A DNA stretch of 64,000 bases, from the NCBI GenBank assembly GCA_947179155.2, contig OX359287.1, positions 3,039,501 through 3,103,500 of the forward strand, in the 5' to 3' direction. The translations under genes and the position numbers were made by a program. Under the pieces are notes generated by a model, which worked only from the letters and a program-made list of their open reading frames with translations, was not told the DNA's origin and did no database searches. Positions within the stretch are counted from its first letter, which is position 1, and each line of letters opens with the position of its first letter. This DNA comes from Hedera helix. Lineage: Eukaryota; Streptophyta; Magnoliopsida; Apiales; Araliaceae. Positions 35,765-48,088 of the stretch are shown piece by piece.

Positions 35765-36148
35765 AGGCTAGTTACCTGAAGTTCTCGATAAAGAACAAGG
35801 AACAGGAAAATATATTACTTCCATTGAAGATCTAAATATCTATTGTAGATATCAGTCCGAATTGGACAGGTAAATGATTCTGTAGCATAAGACTTAGTTG
35901 GTATGTTATATGAGTATTAAATACTCAAATTGATTGTAATAGAATGTCGTATCATGTATGATATTGAGACATACTAGGAATGTATAAAGATTTCGATTCT
36001 GGAATAGAAAGAGATGTTGTAAAATTGTAAATAAATGATTATTTAGCAATTATAATATTGTTGTAATTCATGAACAATAAGAAAAAGGTTGTACTCGTGT
36101 TGAACCGAGTTCGAGGTTCGGGGGACCCGGATTCGGGGTCGTCACAAG

Positions 36149-36163
36149 TTGGTATCAGAGCTG
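36149..36163 (+). promoter_or_regulatory. Primer-binding site of element D
   Basis: TTGGTATCAGAGCTG, two bases after the LTR; complementary to the 3' end of methionine tRNA as in most plant Gypsy elements. Confidence 0.85.
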
Positions 36164-38249
36164 ATAGGTTATAAACCTTATGTAAGAGTACCTTAGGCTA
36201 TAACCGTGTAGAAGATAAGTAAAATGATAAATGAATAAACTCCGGAAGAGTTTAAGTAATAAAAGATGAATTTGAAAAATTCATATATAGAAGATTATCC
36301 AAAGATGGATTTAAGAAGATATAAGAGAGATGAAAAAGGTCATGTTGTACCTAATTTGAAGAAGTGATAGAAAATATCTTATGATAAGATTTTGAGAAGC
36401 ATAAAGAAAATGCTAATAAGGTCATGAAATGATCTAGAGAAATGAATTCGTAATGAGACAGATGTGCTAAAATATGAATGGAGAGAATTCGTATTCAGTT
36501 AAGAAAATTAGAAGGTTTGTGGGTTTTTAATTGAGAACTCATATTAGTGCCTGAGTTGTACGATTCCTTGTATGGATTTGTGCTTGGTTTTAGAACCACT
36601 TAGCTTCCTATATTAATATAGTAGTTGAGTTTAACAGTTCTTTGTATGGGCAGAGGATTTGTTCTTGGTTTAACGACCGCTTAACTTTCTATATTGATTA
36701 GTGGCCTAGTTGACCAATTTCTTGTATGGGCAGGAGATTGCGTTTGGTTTGACAACCACTTAGCTTCCTATAGTGATAATCAATTTGAACCTGATGTCAC
36801 GCTATTCGATGTATATATGGTGAGAAGGTGATTCTTTTCTCATTATATATTGGATATGTAGAGAATATTAAGATAAGTACGTGTTCTTAAAACTCATACT
36901 GATGGTAAGTTCGTGACTCATAATCATATGGTGGAACCCCGCAGCGAATGGACGATTTTGGTCTGACTAGGATAAGTTCTCCAACCCATATGATTGTGGC
37001 AAGTACCTGAACTCCTAATGTGTGGTAAGTTTGATGAACAGTAAGTATTGGTAGAGTTAAGTAGTAAGACTGGAGCTTTACCAGATATAGTTATTAAGCT
37101 GAAAAAGAATGCGGAGGAGAAATTTGAGGTATTTTGAGGTTTTAGGATATTCTAAATCTTCTAGCTATGCTAGACTTTGAAATTCTTAAAATCGTGCTAA
37201 ATTCGCACTTTTGTGCTTTTGAAAAGACAAATGTATTTTAGAAATCATTAATGCATTTAGTGCAGAGATGATAAACGATGGAGTCATCAATGTAGAGTAA
37301 CCTAGTGTTGGATGTTTAAAGCCCACTATGGTATGATGTAGTATGACAAAGTCATAAAATGATTTTCAGTATTTTAAAACGTTTAAAGAATAGTCTATGC
37401 TAATTGTTTCAGCTAGACAAATTGATTTGAAAATATCAAAATGTATTTATAAAATCATCACACGCCATTAAAGCCATGGTGTGGGGATGAAAATGACGGA
37501 ATCCTCAACGTACTGTCAAGATGTGCGGTATCATGAAGTCATGAATTAATGACGGAATCCTCAACGTACTGTCAAGATGATGCGGTATCATGAAGTCCTA
37601 TAAATGAATTTTAGTTATTTTAACTAATCTGAAATGAATTTTTGAATCGTAATATACGAACAGTTCAATGATGGGAGTCTTTGTCATTTATTTTAACCAG
37701 ACACTTTTGGTCAGAATTGACTCAAGTTTTATTATCCAATCCAAATTATTTTGGAACGAAATTTTGTAGTAAGTCTGAGGTGAACAAGTGCAAAAACAAA
37801 TATATTCTGTCGACTAAAGCAGATATATTTTTGTCGGCATATAGCTCCGACTGGCGCCTAAAAATTAAGACGTTCTGCACGACGTATGGTACAATAGGCT
37901 GATCACCTAACGTACACCTATGGAATGTTTTCAGTCTTTGTGATTGATAAACACTCTGTTTATAAGTATTTACAGAGATAAATACTATTTATTCGGAATT
38001 CAGTTAATTCCATTCGGATGTTCACAGTCTTGATGACCCCTCAGCATATTATGAATGTTTTAAAGAATATTTTGATTTTCAATTTATTCTTCTGTAAGAT
38101 ATTGATTTTCAATTTATTCTTCTGTAAGATATTCCATTGTTCTGGAATTATGAGTTTAGAAGTATGAACTTCCTAGAAAAGGGTGGTTATATAATTTGAT
38201 GAGTAAAGAGATATTCTCAGAGATGAAAATTTGTAGAAATGAGTATGAT

Positions 38250-38287
38250 GAAATTTCGGGGACAAAATTCTTATAAGAAGGGATGAA
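38250..38287 (+). promoter_or_regulatory. Polypurine tract region and pol fossil of element D
   Basis: AAATTTCGGGGACAAAATTC then TTATAAGAAGGGATGAA runs into the 3' LTR. The same layout occurs in element B (11368-11410, minus). Confidence 0.75.
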
Positions 38288-40803
38288 TGTAATATCCCAG
38301 ATATTTACAAGATTTGTAAATAAGATTTTAAATATAAATTAAAGGTTATGGTTTAAAACCTAGAGTTGTAGAAGTGAGATGTGTGAAAAATGGGTGAACA
38401 TTTTTTTATATAATGTATTTGTTAGAAATTAAATGTGGAAATATTTTAATGATGCATGTAGAGAATTTATTAAGAAAATAAATTCAATTGAAAAGTGAAT
38501 GTGGTTATATTAATATATATACACCTAATGTGTGTTTGTTAGCCCAATAAGAAGATGAGTAGATTATATACTCAATTAAACTAATAATTTAATTAGTTTA
38601 AAATGTGAAGTAAGAAGGGAAGTCATGAAAAAAATTAACTAGGTTAATTATATTTGTTAAGAGTTAAAGTTATAGGAAAAACTAGAATGATTGTCTAGAA
38701 TGACAATATTATGAAGTTAATTAATTAAGTAATTAACTTAATTATTAAGTTGTTATATAGAGTTCATTAATGGATTTAATACAAGACCAATATGAGAATA
38801 CTTGAATGAAGATGGGTAATTAAATAATAAGCCCAAATATTATAGTCCAAGAGGTAATTAATATAAGTCCAATTAAATTATGTTGGCAAGTATTGTATAT
38901 AATGTGGTGGTTATCCAATTAAATTAATTACCTAGCCAAAGTTATAAAGATGTGTGAGTTGTGTTGGGTAGCCCAAATAATTAAATAAGGGAGCCCAATG
39001 CAAAATAAACTAGTAGCCCAAATATTTAGTCTAAATTTAAAAGTCAAATGTTGGGAGAATAAATTCAAGTATTGTTAAGTGTAGAGAATTAACTAATGTA
39101 GGGTTAATTGAATAACCCTAGTTGGTAGACAAGAGAGAGTATTAACCAAACATTGGTTAATTGCTAGGTGAATGAATGTGATGATGAGAATTAACTATGG
39201 ATGAGTTAATTGAGTAACCCTAGGTAGTAAATAAATTAAAGATTTAACTATGCAGGGGTTAGTTGTAGGAAGAATATTATAGATACAATTATGTATGTAT
39301 ATAAATCACCAATATAGAATTGGTAGGTAACCATGAGTTGGATGTTGTAGAGAATTAACCATACCTTAGTTAATTGAGAAAATGATAAAATAAGTATATC
39401 TATTTATATGATAAGTTTAGACCATGGTTGGGTGTGTGGACCAACCTAGGTCATTTTAATGTAGAGAGTTAACCACATTGTGGTTAGTTGTTGTGAGATA
39501 TATAAATATGTATATATAAATAAGATGAGCCTTAACTAAGGTTGGGTATTGTGTGACCAAGGTTAAATGTTGGTGAGTTTGGTGATTGAGTGTTATATAC
39601 TCAATTGGTTACTTGTTTTGCTAGCTTGGAAAATTGCAAGTAACATGTCACACCATGATCAATCAAGCTAGTCATTCCAAATGGTCATTCATGCAATAGT
39701 AAGCTCAATTAAGCCCTAGTTTCACCAACATTGGTGAATTAGAAAAGTTAATGAGATATTAGTGGAGGGCTATAAATAAGACATCCCACACTTGTGCTAT
39801 GTTTGTTAGTCTTTTTGCTAGAAAAGCTAGAGAAAAAGAAAAAGAAAGTTAGATCTTGTGAGCATTGATGGTTGGATGATCTTGGAGCAAGGTTTAAAGA
39901 TGGAGGTCTCATCAAGAGGAAGCTATCTATATAAGAAGATTGATCATCCAAGCCTTTTCAAAGTTCTAACAAAGAGGATAATCAACAAAAGGTGGTGCAA
40001 GGAACGTGAAAGATTAACGTAAGCTGGTTATACAAGTCCAGGCAAGTTTTTCAGAACGTGTTGTATTATGTGCATGAATTATAAGTTTGTTATTAAACTG
40101 AGATGTGCTCATACGTGGTTATGTGCAAAGATATTTTAATGTGCCTTTGTGCAATAAGTTGATTTGAACTGTTGATATGCGGTAGTTGATTTAAGACAAT
40201 TGTTCTGCATTGAACTATATGTCATGATAGAGGTTAGACATGAAGCATAGATTAAATGCGAAGCATAGATTAAATGCGAGGCATGATATGCATGAGCAGT
40301 ATGTCATAAACTGAAATGCATGAATTGTAAATATTATGTGAAGCATGTAATGTGTTATGTGTAGCTGTTGAACTTGCTGAGCCGTCGTGCTCACTCTTGC
40401 CTAAACCAACATTTTCAGATAAGGCTAGTTACCTGAAGTTCTCGATAAAGAACAAGGAACAGGAAAATATATTACTTCCATTGAAGATCTAAATATCTAT
40501 TGTAGATATCAGTCCGAATTGGACAGGTAAATGATTCTGTAGCATAAGACTTAGTTGGTATGTTATATGAGTATTAAATACTCAAATTGATTGTAATAGA
40601 ATGTCGTATCATGTATGATATTGAGACATACTAGGAATGTATAAAGATTTCGATTCTAGAATAGAAAGAGATGTTGTAAAATTGTAAATAAATGATTATT
40701 TAGCAATTATAATATTGTTGTAATTCATGAACAATAAGAAAAAGGTTGTACTCGTGTTGAACCGAGTTCGAGGTTCGGGGGACCCGGATTCGGGGTCGTC
40801 ACA
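38288..40803 (+). repeat. 3' LTR of element D
   Basis: 2,516 bp, TGTAATATCCC to GGGGTCGTCACA, TATA box at 39771 and stem-loop motif at 40367-40420. It retains a ~45-bp segment (about 38395-38440) lost from the 5' LTR between short direct repeats of AAAATG. Confidence 0.93.
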
Positions 40804-41400
40804 ATTTTACCATCACTATAGACTTATGACGACACTTTATATATAAATAATGTTGCCTTAGGTCTATAGAGACAGTTTTACCCGTCGCTATAGGTTAAAA
40901 AGGGGGGCCAAAATATTAAATTTTATTGTAAAAATATCCATTCCCTATTACTACATGTCTTTTGAACGCTACTGATAAAAGAGATTAATAGTTATTGTAC
41001 TTCTTAACAAAACCTTAAAATTTCTATAAATTTTTTGGTAAAATCTTTTATGAAATTTGAAGTTAAAAAAATGAATTACGTTACCATGCAACACTTTTAG
41101 AAAATATCGCAAAAACTATCTAATTTGACAAGACATTTATTTGATGGATGTTTTGAAAAGTTCATATAAGTCGTAAATTATGTGGCAATAAGCAGTTTGT
41201 GTTACTGTAATAATAAGATAATTCACAGCTCTTTTAACAATCTCCAACTAAATAAGATAATTTCATATAAGCTTTTAAAAATTAATATTTTGTTTTGAAT
41301 GGGTCCGAATATATTGAATAAGATGTAAAATCAAACTTTTTTTACTTGTAAAGTAAGTAGTCAATAGTTAAACAAATATAAATATATAATGAAAGATAAA

Positions 41401-41880
41401 ATTTAACGGCTAATGAAATTTCTCTCTTTCTAACGGTTAGTAAAATTTCTCTATTTTTAATGGCTAATGATACTTCTTTCATTTTTTGACGGATAGTGAA
41501 ATTTTTCTCTTTCTAACGGCTAGTAAAATTTTTCCTTTTCTAACGGCTAGTTTATCACATATTAGCTTTTCAAAATTAATATTTTTTTGTGGATCCGAAT
41601 ATATTGAATAAGATTCAAGATCAAACTTTTTGTACTAGTCAATAGTTTAAAAATAAAAAAATCTAGCGAAAGATAAACTAATGGCCAGCGAAAATATTTC
41701 TCTTTTTCTAAGGGCTAGCGAAATTTCTCTTTTTTTCTAACTGTTAATGAAATTTTTCTATCTTTTAAACGGACGAGTGAAATTTTTCTCTTTCTAACGG
41801 CTAGTTTATAGTTTCTTTTTAGTTTTTAATGAGTAGTCTCTAACGGCTAGTTCAACGGCTACTTATTTACTTATAAATTG
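41401..41880. repeat. TCTAACGGCTAGT minisatellite, unit 1
   Basis: About ten imperfect repeats of 30-45 bp built on CTTTCTAACGGCTAGTGAAA. The counterpart in unit 2 is at 44770-45110. Runs of AACGGCTA followed by TTATAAATTGATA are familiar from the 5' regions of plant PIF/Harbinger transposons, but no transposase is seen downstream. Confidence 0.6.
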
Positions 41881-42664
41881 ATAGTAGAGGAGGATGAATT
41901 TGGATGAAGAAATTCATAGTTTGGGATATCATCTGTGAGAGTCAGGGTGTTGATCATTAATGTTTTTTCAGTTGGTGAGGGAATTTCAAACCTTGAGCGG
42001 TGAGTGTCGATTTGGTAATAATGGTCGAGAACTCCCACAAACAGTTCCTTACTAATTATACCTTATTTTGTTTGGAGTCTTCCATTCAATTTTTTTATAG
42101 TTTCTTGGAGTTTAATTATTCATGAGATGCTAAGGAGAAGATCTTTGTTCATGACATTTCACATATTTATTATGCCGCCCAACTCATGGCTGTTTTCTTA
42201 CAGGATCTGGTGAATAAAACTATCAACCCAAAGGGCAATACTATGCTAGGCATTTGTAGTAGAACAATGTCTAAAACTTGAATAGCTTCTTGAGGCTTAT
42301 CAGCTTGCCTTCCATCTAAAAACATCTTTAAGTGGCTCAAATCGGCACGTGAAGTTAATTTAAAATTACTTCGAAATTTTGCTTTTCTTTTTTTTTCGCT
42401 ATTTTAGGTTGAAATTTAACAAATTTGACTTTTCCTTTTTGTTGTATCATTTCTTTTCTATTATTAAAATGTCTTCTTTTATCAAAAAAAGAAGAAGATA
42501 AATGTGGGTTTTATAAATTTTTCCTCTGATTATAAAGTCCTATATTGGTAATTTGATTGTTAATGTCATGACTTTTGCACTCACTTGAGAATTTTTTGTT
42601 TAGTTTTCAACGCTTAAATTCTTTATTTTTGTTCTGCAGGAATTTCACTGATGTGTGTACGTTA

Positions 42665-43250
42665 TATATGATAATTATTAAAATCGACTTAATAATATAT
42701 CTTCCACTGTATAAATAAGAGAATAGATAAGTCCATCGAGTTTACAGTAGTCCGTCCGTGTTACTAGTTATTTTTTATATTTTTTCCTGTTTTTCCTAAT
42801 ACCCATCAACTATATAATTAAAAGTACAAGCTTGATTTCACCAATATTTAATTTTTCAAATTTTTTGTTCAGTCTTTTGCTTTCCTATCCAAATTAGCAT
42901 AAGTGCTATCCAAGTTTGTAACAATAAAGTACTATCCAAATTTGTAAAATATTCAAAAGTAATCTTAACTACCAAGGAAAAAAGAAAGATATTTTTTTTA
43001 TTTATATATCTTTAATAGAGAAAGGAAGTTTTAAAAAATATATAAATTTGATTCTATAAATTTTATTAGAAGCTTTTTATCACAATTTATATAAGATAAT
43101 ACTTCATCTATTTTAAAATATAAGATCATTACCCTCAAAATTGACATGAATTATGTTGATTTTAATCAATATAATGATAAATATTATAAACTATCTAAAA
43201 AAGTATTACTCATTGTAAGATTTATTATTTCACAATTTATAATTTTTTTT
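42665..43250. repeat. Dispersed repeat, third relative of the 19010-20290 block
   Basis: Shares ACTTAATAATATATCTTC, CCATCAACTATATAATTAAAAG-type and GTACTATCCAAATTTGTAA words in the same order with 19010-20290 and 59300-60560. Tandem unit 2 lacks it, so it was either inserted into unit 1 or lost from unit 2. Confidence 0.65.
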
Positions 43251-43830
43251 TACGTTGTTATGTTAGGCTGAAATTTAATAATCTTGACTTTTTCTTTTAT
43301 TGTATTTTTTTTTTCTATTAGTAAAATATCTTCTTTTATAAAAAAAAAAAATGGCTTTTGTAAATTTTTCCTCTCATTCTAAAGATCAATATCGGCAATT
43401 TGATTGTTAATGTCATGACTTTTGTGATCGCTTGAGATTTTTTTGTGTAGTTTTCAATTCCGCAGTAATGTCACTGATGTGTGTACGTTATATATGATAG
43501 TTATTAAAATCATATATATATATATAGGAACCCATCTATAACAACCGGTTGTTAGAAGTACTATTCCAGTAATCATATCTTACATTGTCCATCATAATAT
43601 TCAGAGCTTCTAGTGCAAGTAACATTCTTTCAAATATTCCAATTATACCCTCCATACCTCGCTGCTAATTGCTAAAGCCTTTAGTGGCACGCAGTCAAAT
43701 TGGCTTATTCCCTACCACTAGCTTCTCTAACAACTGAACCAAACAAACATTGCTCATATATGTCGATGACACCAGATGAGAACAGCTAAAGGGCCAGGGC
43801 AAAAGCTTGCACATCCGAAACAAAAATGTG

Positions 43831-46663
43831 GTCTCCAAGCTTGCATTTTGCCAATGTGTCAGTATTTCTGCTATTAATATCAGAAGTTGTTAGTTAATGG
43901 AGATAATTCTTTGTGTAAAATTCGTTCTTTCCACTTGCATGTTGGCATACTGCCGGCTCAAGCCCAGATAAAGGAGGGTTGTGTAAGGTTGGTGACCAGT
44001 TGAAGAACTAGTCAATTTCTTTGAGATAAATCTTGTCAATTGCTTTTACATCTTGGCACGTTATGAGCAACATTTCTGCTCCTCTTCTTTATTTAAGAGT
44101 GTAAGCATTAGAACGTAGATCATTTTACATTACTAAGAAGATATCAATATATCCAATGAGCAATGAATACTAGTTTTCTATTTCCAAGTCTTGGGGAAAT
44201 GGCGTTTTGATCATTGATGCACGTCATGTGCCAACTTTTAATGTACTATTTTTCCACTGTGGACCATAATATTACTGCATGTCTTATGAACGTTACTGAT
44301 AAAAGAGATTAGTAGTTATAGTACTTCTTAACATAATCTTAAAATTTCTATAATTTTTTTGGTAAAATCTTTAATGAAATTTGAAACTATGCAGCACTTC
44401 TAGAAAATATCGCAAAAACTATCTTATTTGACAAGTCATTTATTTGATGGATGTTTTGAAAAGTTCATCTAAAACAATCCTGGCATATAATTTAACTAGT
44501 CGTAAATTATGTGGCAATGAGGAGTTTGTGTTATTCTAATAATAAGACAATACACTGCTCTTTTAAAAATCTCCAAATAAATTTGGTACAAAATTCGGAA
44601 AGGTTTCTATCTATGGAGAGGGCATCACATATAAGCTTTTAAAAATTAATATTTTGTTTTGTATGGGACCAAATATATGAATAAGACGCAAAATCAAACC
44701 TTTTGCACTTGTAAAGTAAGTAGCCAATAGTTAAACAAATAAAAATAACCGATGAAAGATAAAATCTAATTTCTAGTGATTTTTTTTTAACGGCTGATGA
44801 TATTTCTCTCTTTTTAACGGCTAGTGAAATTTCTTTTTTTTTTTTAATGGCTATGTTATCACATATTAGCTTTTCAAAATTAATATTTTATTTTGTCTGG
44901 ATCTGAATATATTGAATAAGATGCAAAATTAAACCTTTGCACTCATAAAGTAATAGTTGTATAAATAAAAATATTTAGCGAAATATAAAATCTACAGGCT
45001 AGTGAAAATATTTTTCTCTCTTTTCAACGGCTAGTAAAATTTCTCTCTTTCTAACGGTTAGTTTATAGTTTCTTTTTAGTTTTTAATGGCGAGTCTCTAA
45101 CGGCTACTATTTTAATTTACTTATAAATTGATACGTTGTGGAGGATGAATTTGGATGAAGAAATTCATAGTTTGGGATACCATCTGTGAGAGTGAGAGTC
45201 AGGGTGTCTATCGTTAATGTTTTTTCAGTCGGTGAGGAAATTTCAAACCTTGAGCGGTGAGTGTCCTTTTAGTACTAATGGTCGAGAACTTCCACAAACA
45301 GTTGCTTACTAATTGTACTTTATTTTGTTTGGAAGCCTATTCTCAATCCGGTAATGTTTTCTTCTTCCTTTCAATTTTTTTTTTATAGTTTATTGGAGTT
45401 TAATTGTTCATGAAATGTTAAAGAGAAGATCGTTGTTCATGACATTTCACATCTTTATTATGCCGCCCAACTCATGGCTGTTTTCTTACGGGATCTGGTG
45501 AATAAAACGATCGACCCAAAGGGCAATACTGTGCTAGGCATTTGTCGTAGAACAATGTCTAAAACTTGAATAGTTTCTTGAGGCTTATCAGCTTGTCTTC
45601 CATCTAAAAACATTTTTAAGTGACTCAAATCGGCACATGAAGCTAATTTAAAGTAACTTCGAAATTTTTCTTCTTTTTTTATAATTTTTTTTATATTGTT
45701 ATGTTAGGCTGAAATTTAATAATCTTGACTTTTTCTTTTATTGTATTTTCTTTTTCTATTAGTAAAATATCTTCTTTTATAAAAATAAAATAAAATGGGT
45801 TTTGTAAATTTTTCCTCTCATTCTAAAGATCAATATCGGCAATTTGATTGTTAATGTCATGACTTTTGTGATCACTTGAGATTTTTTTGAGTAGTTTTCA
45901 ATTCTACAGTAATGTCACTGATGTGTGTACGTTATATATGATAGTTATTAAAATCATGCACAAAGTTCTCATACAAAATCTGTGGTCTAGGAAATATTAG
46001 GTTGAGGAATATTTTTATTTATAAGTTAAATATCAGCAGAAAATTGTTAGGCCTTACTCTGCCATATCAGTCTACAGCTGGTTTTTTGATTTGACAGCTG
46101 TGAGTTTCAACAATATCATTTAAGAAGGTTAGGTTCTGTGGTATATCTCAAAATGATAAAAAAAAAAATGTTATAAATTACTATTCGTCTTGTAAAAAAA
46201 GGTTAACTAGCCTTTATTATTTGTACCGTTACATTAGTGGTGTTCTCTCTTTCCTTCTTCAAATACTATAATTTAAAGAGAATTGATATTTTTATAAAAA
46301 AAAATTAAAAAAATTATTAATTTTTTATGAAAATATTAATTCTCTAATTTGAATTATTGTGCATTGTATACTTATTGCCATGGAATAAAATAACTTGATT
46401 GAATTTTGTGGTTATTTCTCCCTGCAGATATACTGCCAAAATTATATATATATATATAGGAACTCATCTATAACAACCAGTTGTTAGAAATACTATTCCA
46501 GTAATCATATCTTACATTGTCCATCATAATATTCAGAGCTTCTAGTGCAAGTGACATTATTTCAAAGATTCCAATTATACCCTTCATACCTCGCTGCTAA
46601 TTGCTAAAGCCTTTAGCGGCACGCAGTCAAATTGGCTTATTCCCTACCGCTAGTGTCTCTAAC
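43831..46663. repeat. Tandem duplication, unit 2
   Basis: Homologous to unit 1 (33062-43731). It lacks the Mutator-like MITE, the LARD and the 42665-43250 repeat, and has about 480 bp of its own (45959-46440). No coding sequence recognised. Confidence 0.85.
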
Positions 46664-46845
46664 GGAAGGCTGAGTTGGGTATTAGTAAAGATTTCTCTCT
46701 AGCAGTAGTCTCAAATTGGATATTAGTTAAGATTTTTAGAGCATGAAGCAGCAGGCAGCCAAATTAGCTTTATTCCCTGCAGCTAGAGTCTCTAGCAGCA
46801 GTAGGCTGAGTTGGGTATTAGCCGAGATTTTGTTTACCCGTTTGA
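46615..46845. repeat. Two-copy ~140-bp tandem repeat
   Basis: GCAGTCAAATTGGCTTATTC... at 46622 and GCAGCCAAATTAGCTTTATT... near 46757, each followed by a TCTCTA word and GGCTGAGTTGGGTATTAG. Confidence 0.6.
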
Positions 46846-46927
46846 AAGAAGATTATTCAAATAATAATAATAATTTTAAATTTTATTATTATAATAATAA
46901 TATTTTAAAATAATAAATAATAATTTT

Positions 46928-48088
46928 AAATTCCCCTTCGTTGTCACTGTGAAGACACTTCAATAATTTTTTAGTCTTCCTTTCAACCATAACATGGAAA
47001 CTCTATAAGTGATGGAATATCTAGTCTTTTGTTTTCAACAAATACACTCACACCTTAGGTAAAACATCATTAATTAAAGTAACAAAATACCTATTGTCAC
47101 CTAAGGACTCAACTTCCATGGGACCACATACATCAAAATATAATATGTCAAGTAATTTAGATTTTCTTTTAGCGAATCTACTAAAAGAAACACTATTTTG
47201 GTTACTAAACAAACAATAATCACAAGGGTTTAGAATAGTACCTTTAGTAAAAGGAGTGAGGGATCTCTTTGCTAATATCTACAACTCTTTCTCACTCATG
47301 TGCCTAACCTTTTATGCCACAAATTCGGTGAAGATTCATCTTCAACTATATTCAACTCACTAGAACACACCTTCACACGAGTCTTGTACAATGAACAGTA
47401 AGCAACACCTCTTGCAACAACTATTGCACCCTTGGTAAGCTTCCACTTTTTGCTATCAAGGTGATTATTATAACCTTCCTTATCTAAGGCCACACCAGAA
47501 ATGAAGTTGAGGCACAAATATAGAACATATCTAAAATCCTTCAAAGTAATAGTACAACCTACATCAGTTTGAATGCAAACATTACAAATTCCAATAATCT
47601 TAGACGGACCAATGTTACCCATTCTCATATGCCCAAAGTCTCTAACTTTGTACATCGTGAAGAATTCCTTCTTGGGCGTAACATGATACGAAGCACTAAT
47701 ATCAATAACCTAATCAATTTTCTGATCAACAACATGTAAGCATTCTTGTTTTTCGAATGAACGAAGCACAGTATCATCAGTAACTATAGTTGTAGTATTC
47801 TTATCCTCAACTTTCCCCTGCTCACCACTTTTCTGTTTCTCTAACCAGATCTTGCAATTTCTTTTTTAGTGACCCTCCTTCTTACAATGGGAGCACCTAT
47901 ATGTAACACATTCTTTGGTCTTTGACTTGCTCCTATGATTTCTAGAATTTTTGTTTTTACTGCGATTTATGTTTCTCTTGAAATTACTTCCACCCCTTTT
48001 CTCTGTCACAAGTGCATGTGTCTTAAAATTCATACCCTGCTCTTTTCGCATTATTTTCTCATTGTATATGTTGTCCTTGACCATTTGT
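46928..48088 (-). pseudogene. Second Copia remnant: gag end to integrase
   Basis: Minus strand. A gag end with the knuckle CSHCKKEGH (about 47870-47896; a stop follows the His, then KRNC), a protease/pre-integrase piece with WKLTKGAIVVARG and LWHKRLG, a one-base loss near 47298 before HMSEKEL, then integrase FSKQNSVSF, FDVCGPMEVESLG, RYFVTLI and HSDNEGEF up to about 46930. It is a different Copia lineage from the element at 21186. Right of 48088 it is cut by LTR-F and its left end runs into ATT-rich palindromic DNA. No LTRs found. Confidence 0.85.

Larger units (their letters stand above)
33674..36146 (+). repeat. 5' LTR of element D
   Basis: TGTAATATCCC to GGGGTCGTCACA, 2,473 bp, TATA box at 35114. 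The frame at 35091-35294 on the other strand is repeated in the 3' LTR only because the LTRs are copies. Confidence 0.93.
36147..38287 (+). other. Non-coding internal region of element D
   Basis: No retroviral-type frame. Holds three ~80-bp tandem repeats (about 36551-36785, core CTTGTATGGGCAG and CACTTAGCTTCCTAT), a 55-bp duplication with TGACGGAATCCTCAACGTAC (37493-37602), and a 32-bp duplication ending TTCTTCTGTAAGATAT (about 38066-38131). Its first part is related to the leader after the primer site of element E. Confidence 0.85.
33674..40803 (+). mobile_element. LARD: large non-coding LTR retrotransposon (element D)
   Basis: Two LTRs (33674-36146 and 38288-40803) flank 2,141 bp of internal DNA with no gag or pol frame. 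ATTTT flanks the element (33669-33673 and 40804-40808). A methionine-tRNA primer site and a polypurine tract are in place. Long LTRs with a non-coding core define LARDs. A 12-codon fossil before the tract (KFRGQNS, 38250-38286) matches the pol C-terminus of Tekay/Del chromoviruses, the probable source of its enzymes. The LTRs are nearly identical: by eye about 14 substitutions plus one ~45-bp deletion in the left LTR, so insertion is recent compared with its surroundings. Confidence 0.93.
33599..40945. mobile_element. Mutator-like MITE, split by a LARD
   Basis: Left end GGGAATGGATATTTACACAA and right end complement GGGAATGGATATTTTTACAA pair over about 36 bp. The 9-bp duplication TATTACTAC flanks it (33590-33598 and 40946-40954), the length typical of Mutator-like elements. 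Without the LARD it is about 207 bp. Unit 2 of the tandem duplication has a single TATTACTGC at this place (about 44270), the empty site. Confidence 0.85.
33062..43731. repeat. Tandem duplication, unit 1 (interrupted)
   Basis: 33062-33598 plus 40946-43731 match 43831-46663 in the same order and orientation, from CTCCAAGCTTGCATTTTGCC to the TAAAGCCTTTAGTGGCACGC end. Net length without the MITE/LARD insertion is about 3.3 kb. Unit 1 also has about 580 bp (42665-43250) that unit 2 lacks. Confidence 0.85.

Noticed and set aside
36149..36170. tRNA-related sequence
   Set aside because: It is the primer-binding complement of methionine tRNA only; no tRNA gene body (arms, A and B boxes) is present here or at 55428.
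35091..39951. Conserved 67-codon frame at 35091-35294 and 39748-39951 (minus)
   Set aside because: Preserved only because both lie in near-identical LTRs of element D; poly-Phe stretch, no domain.
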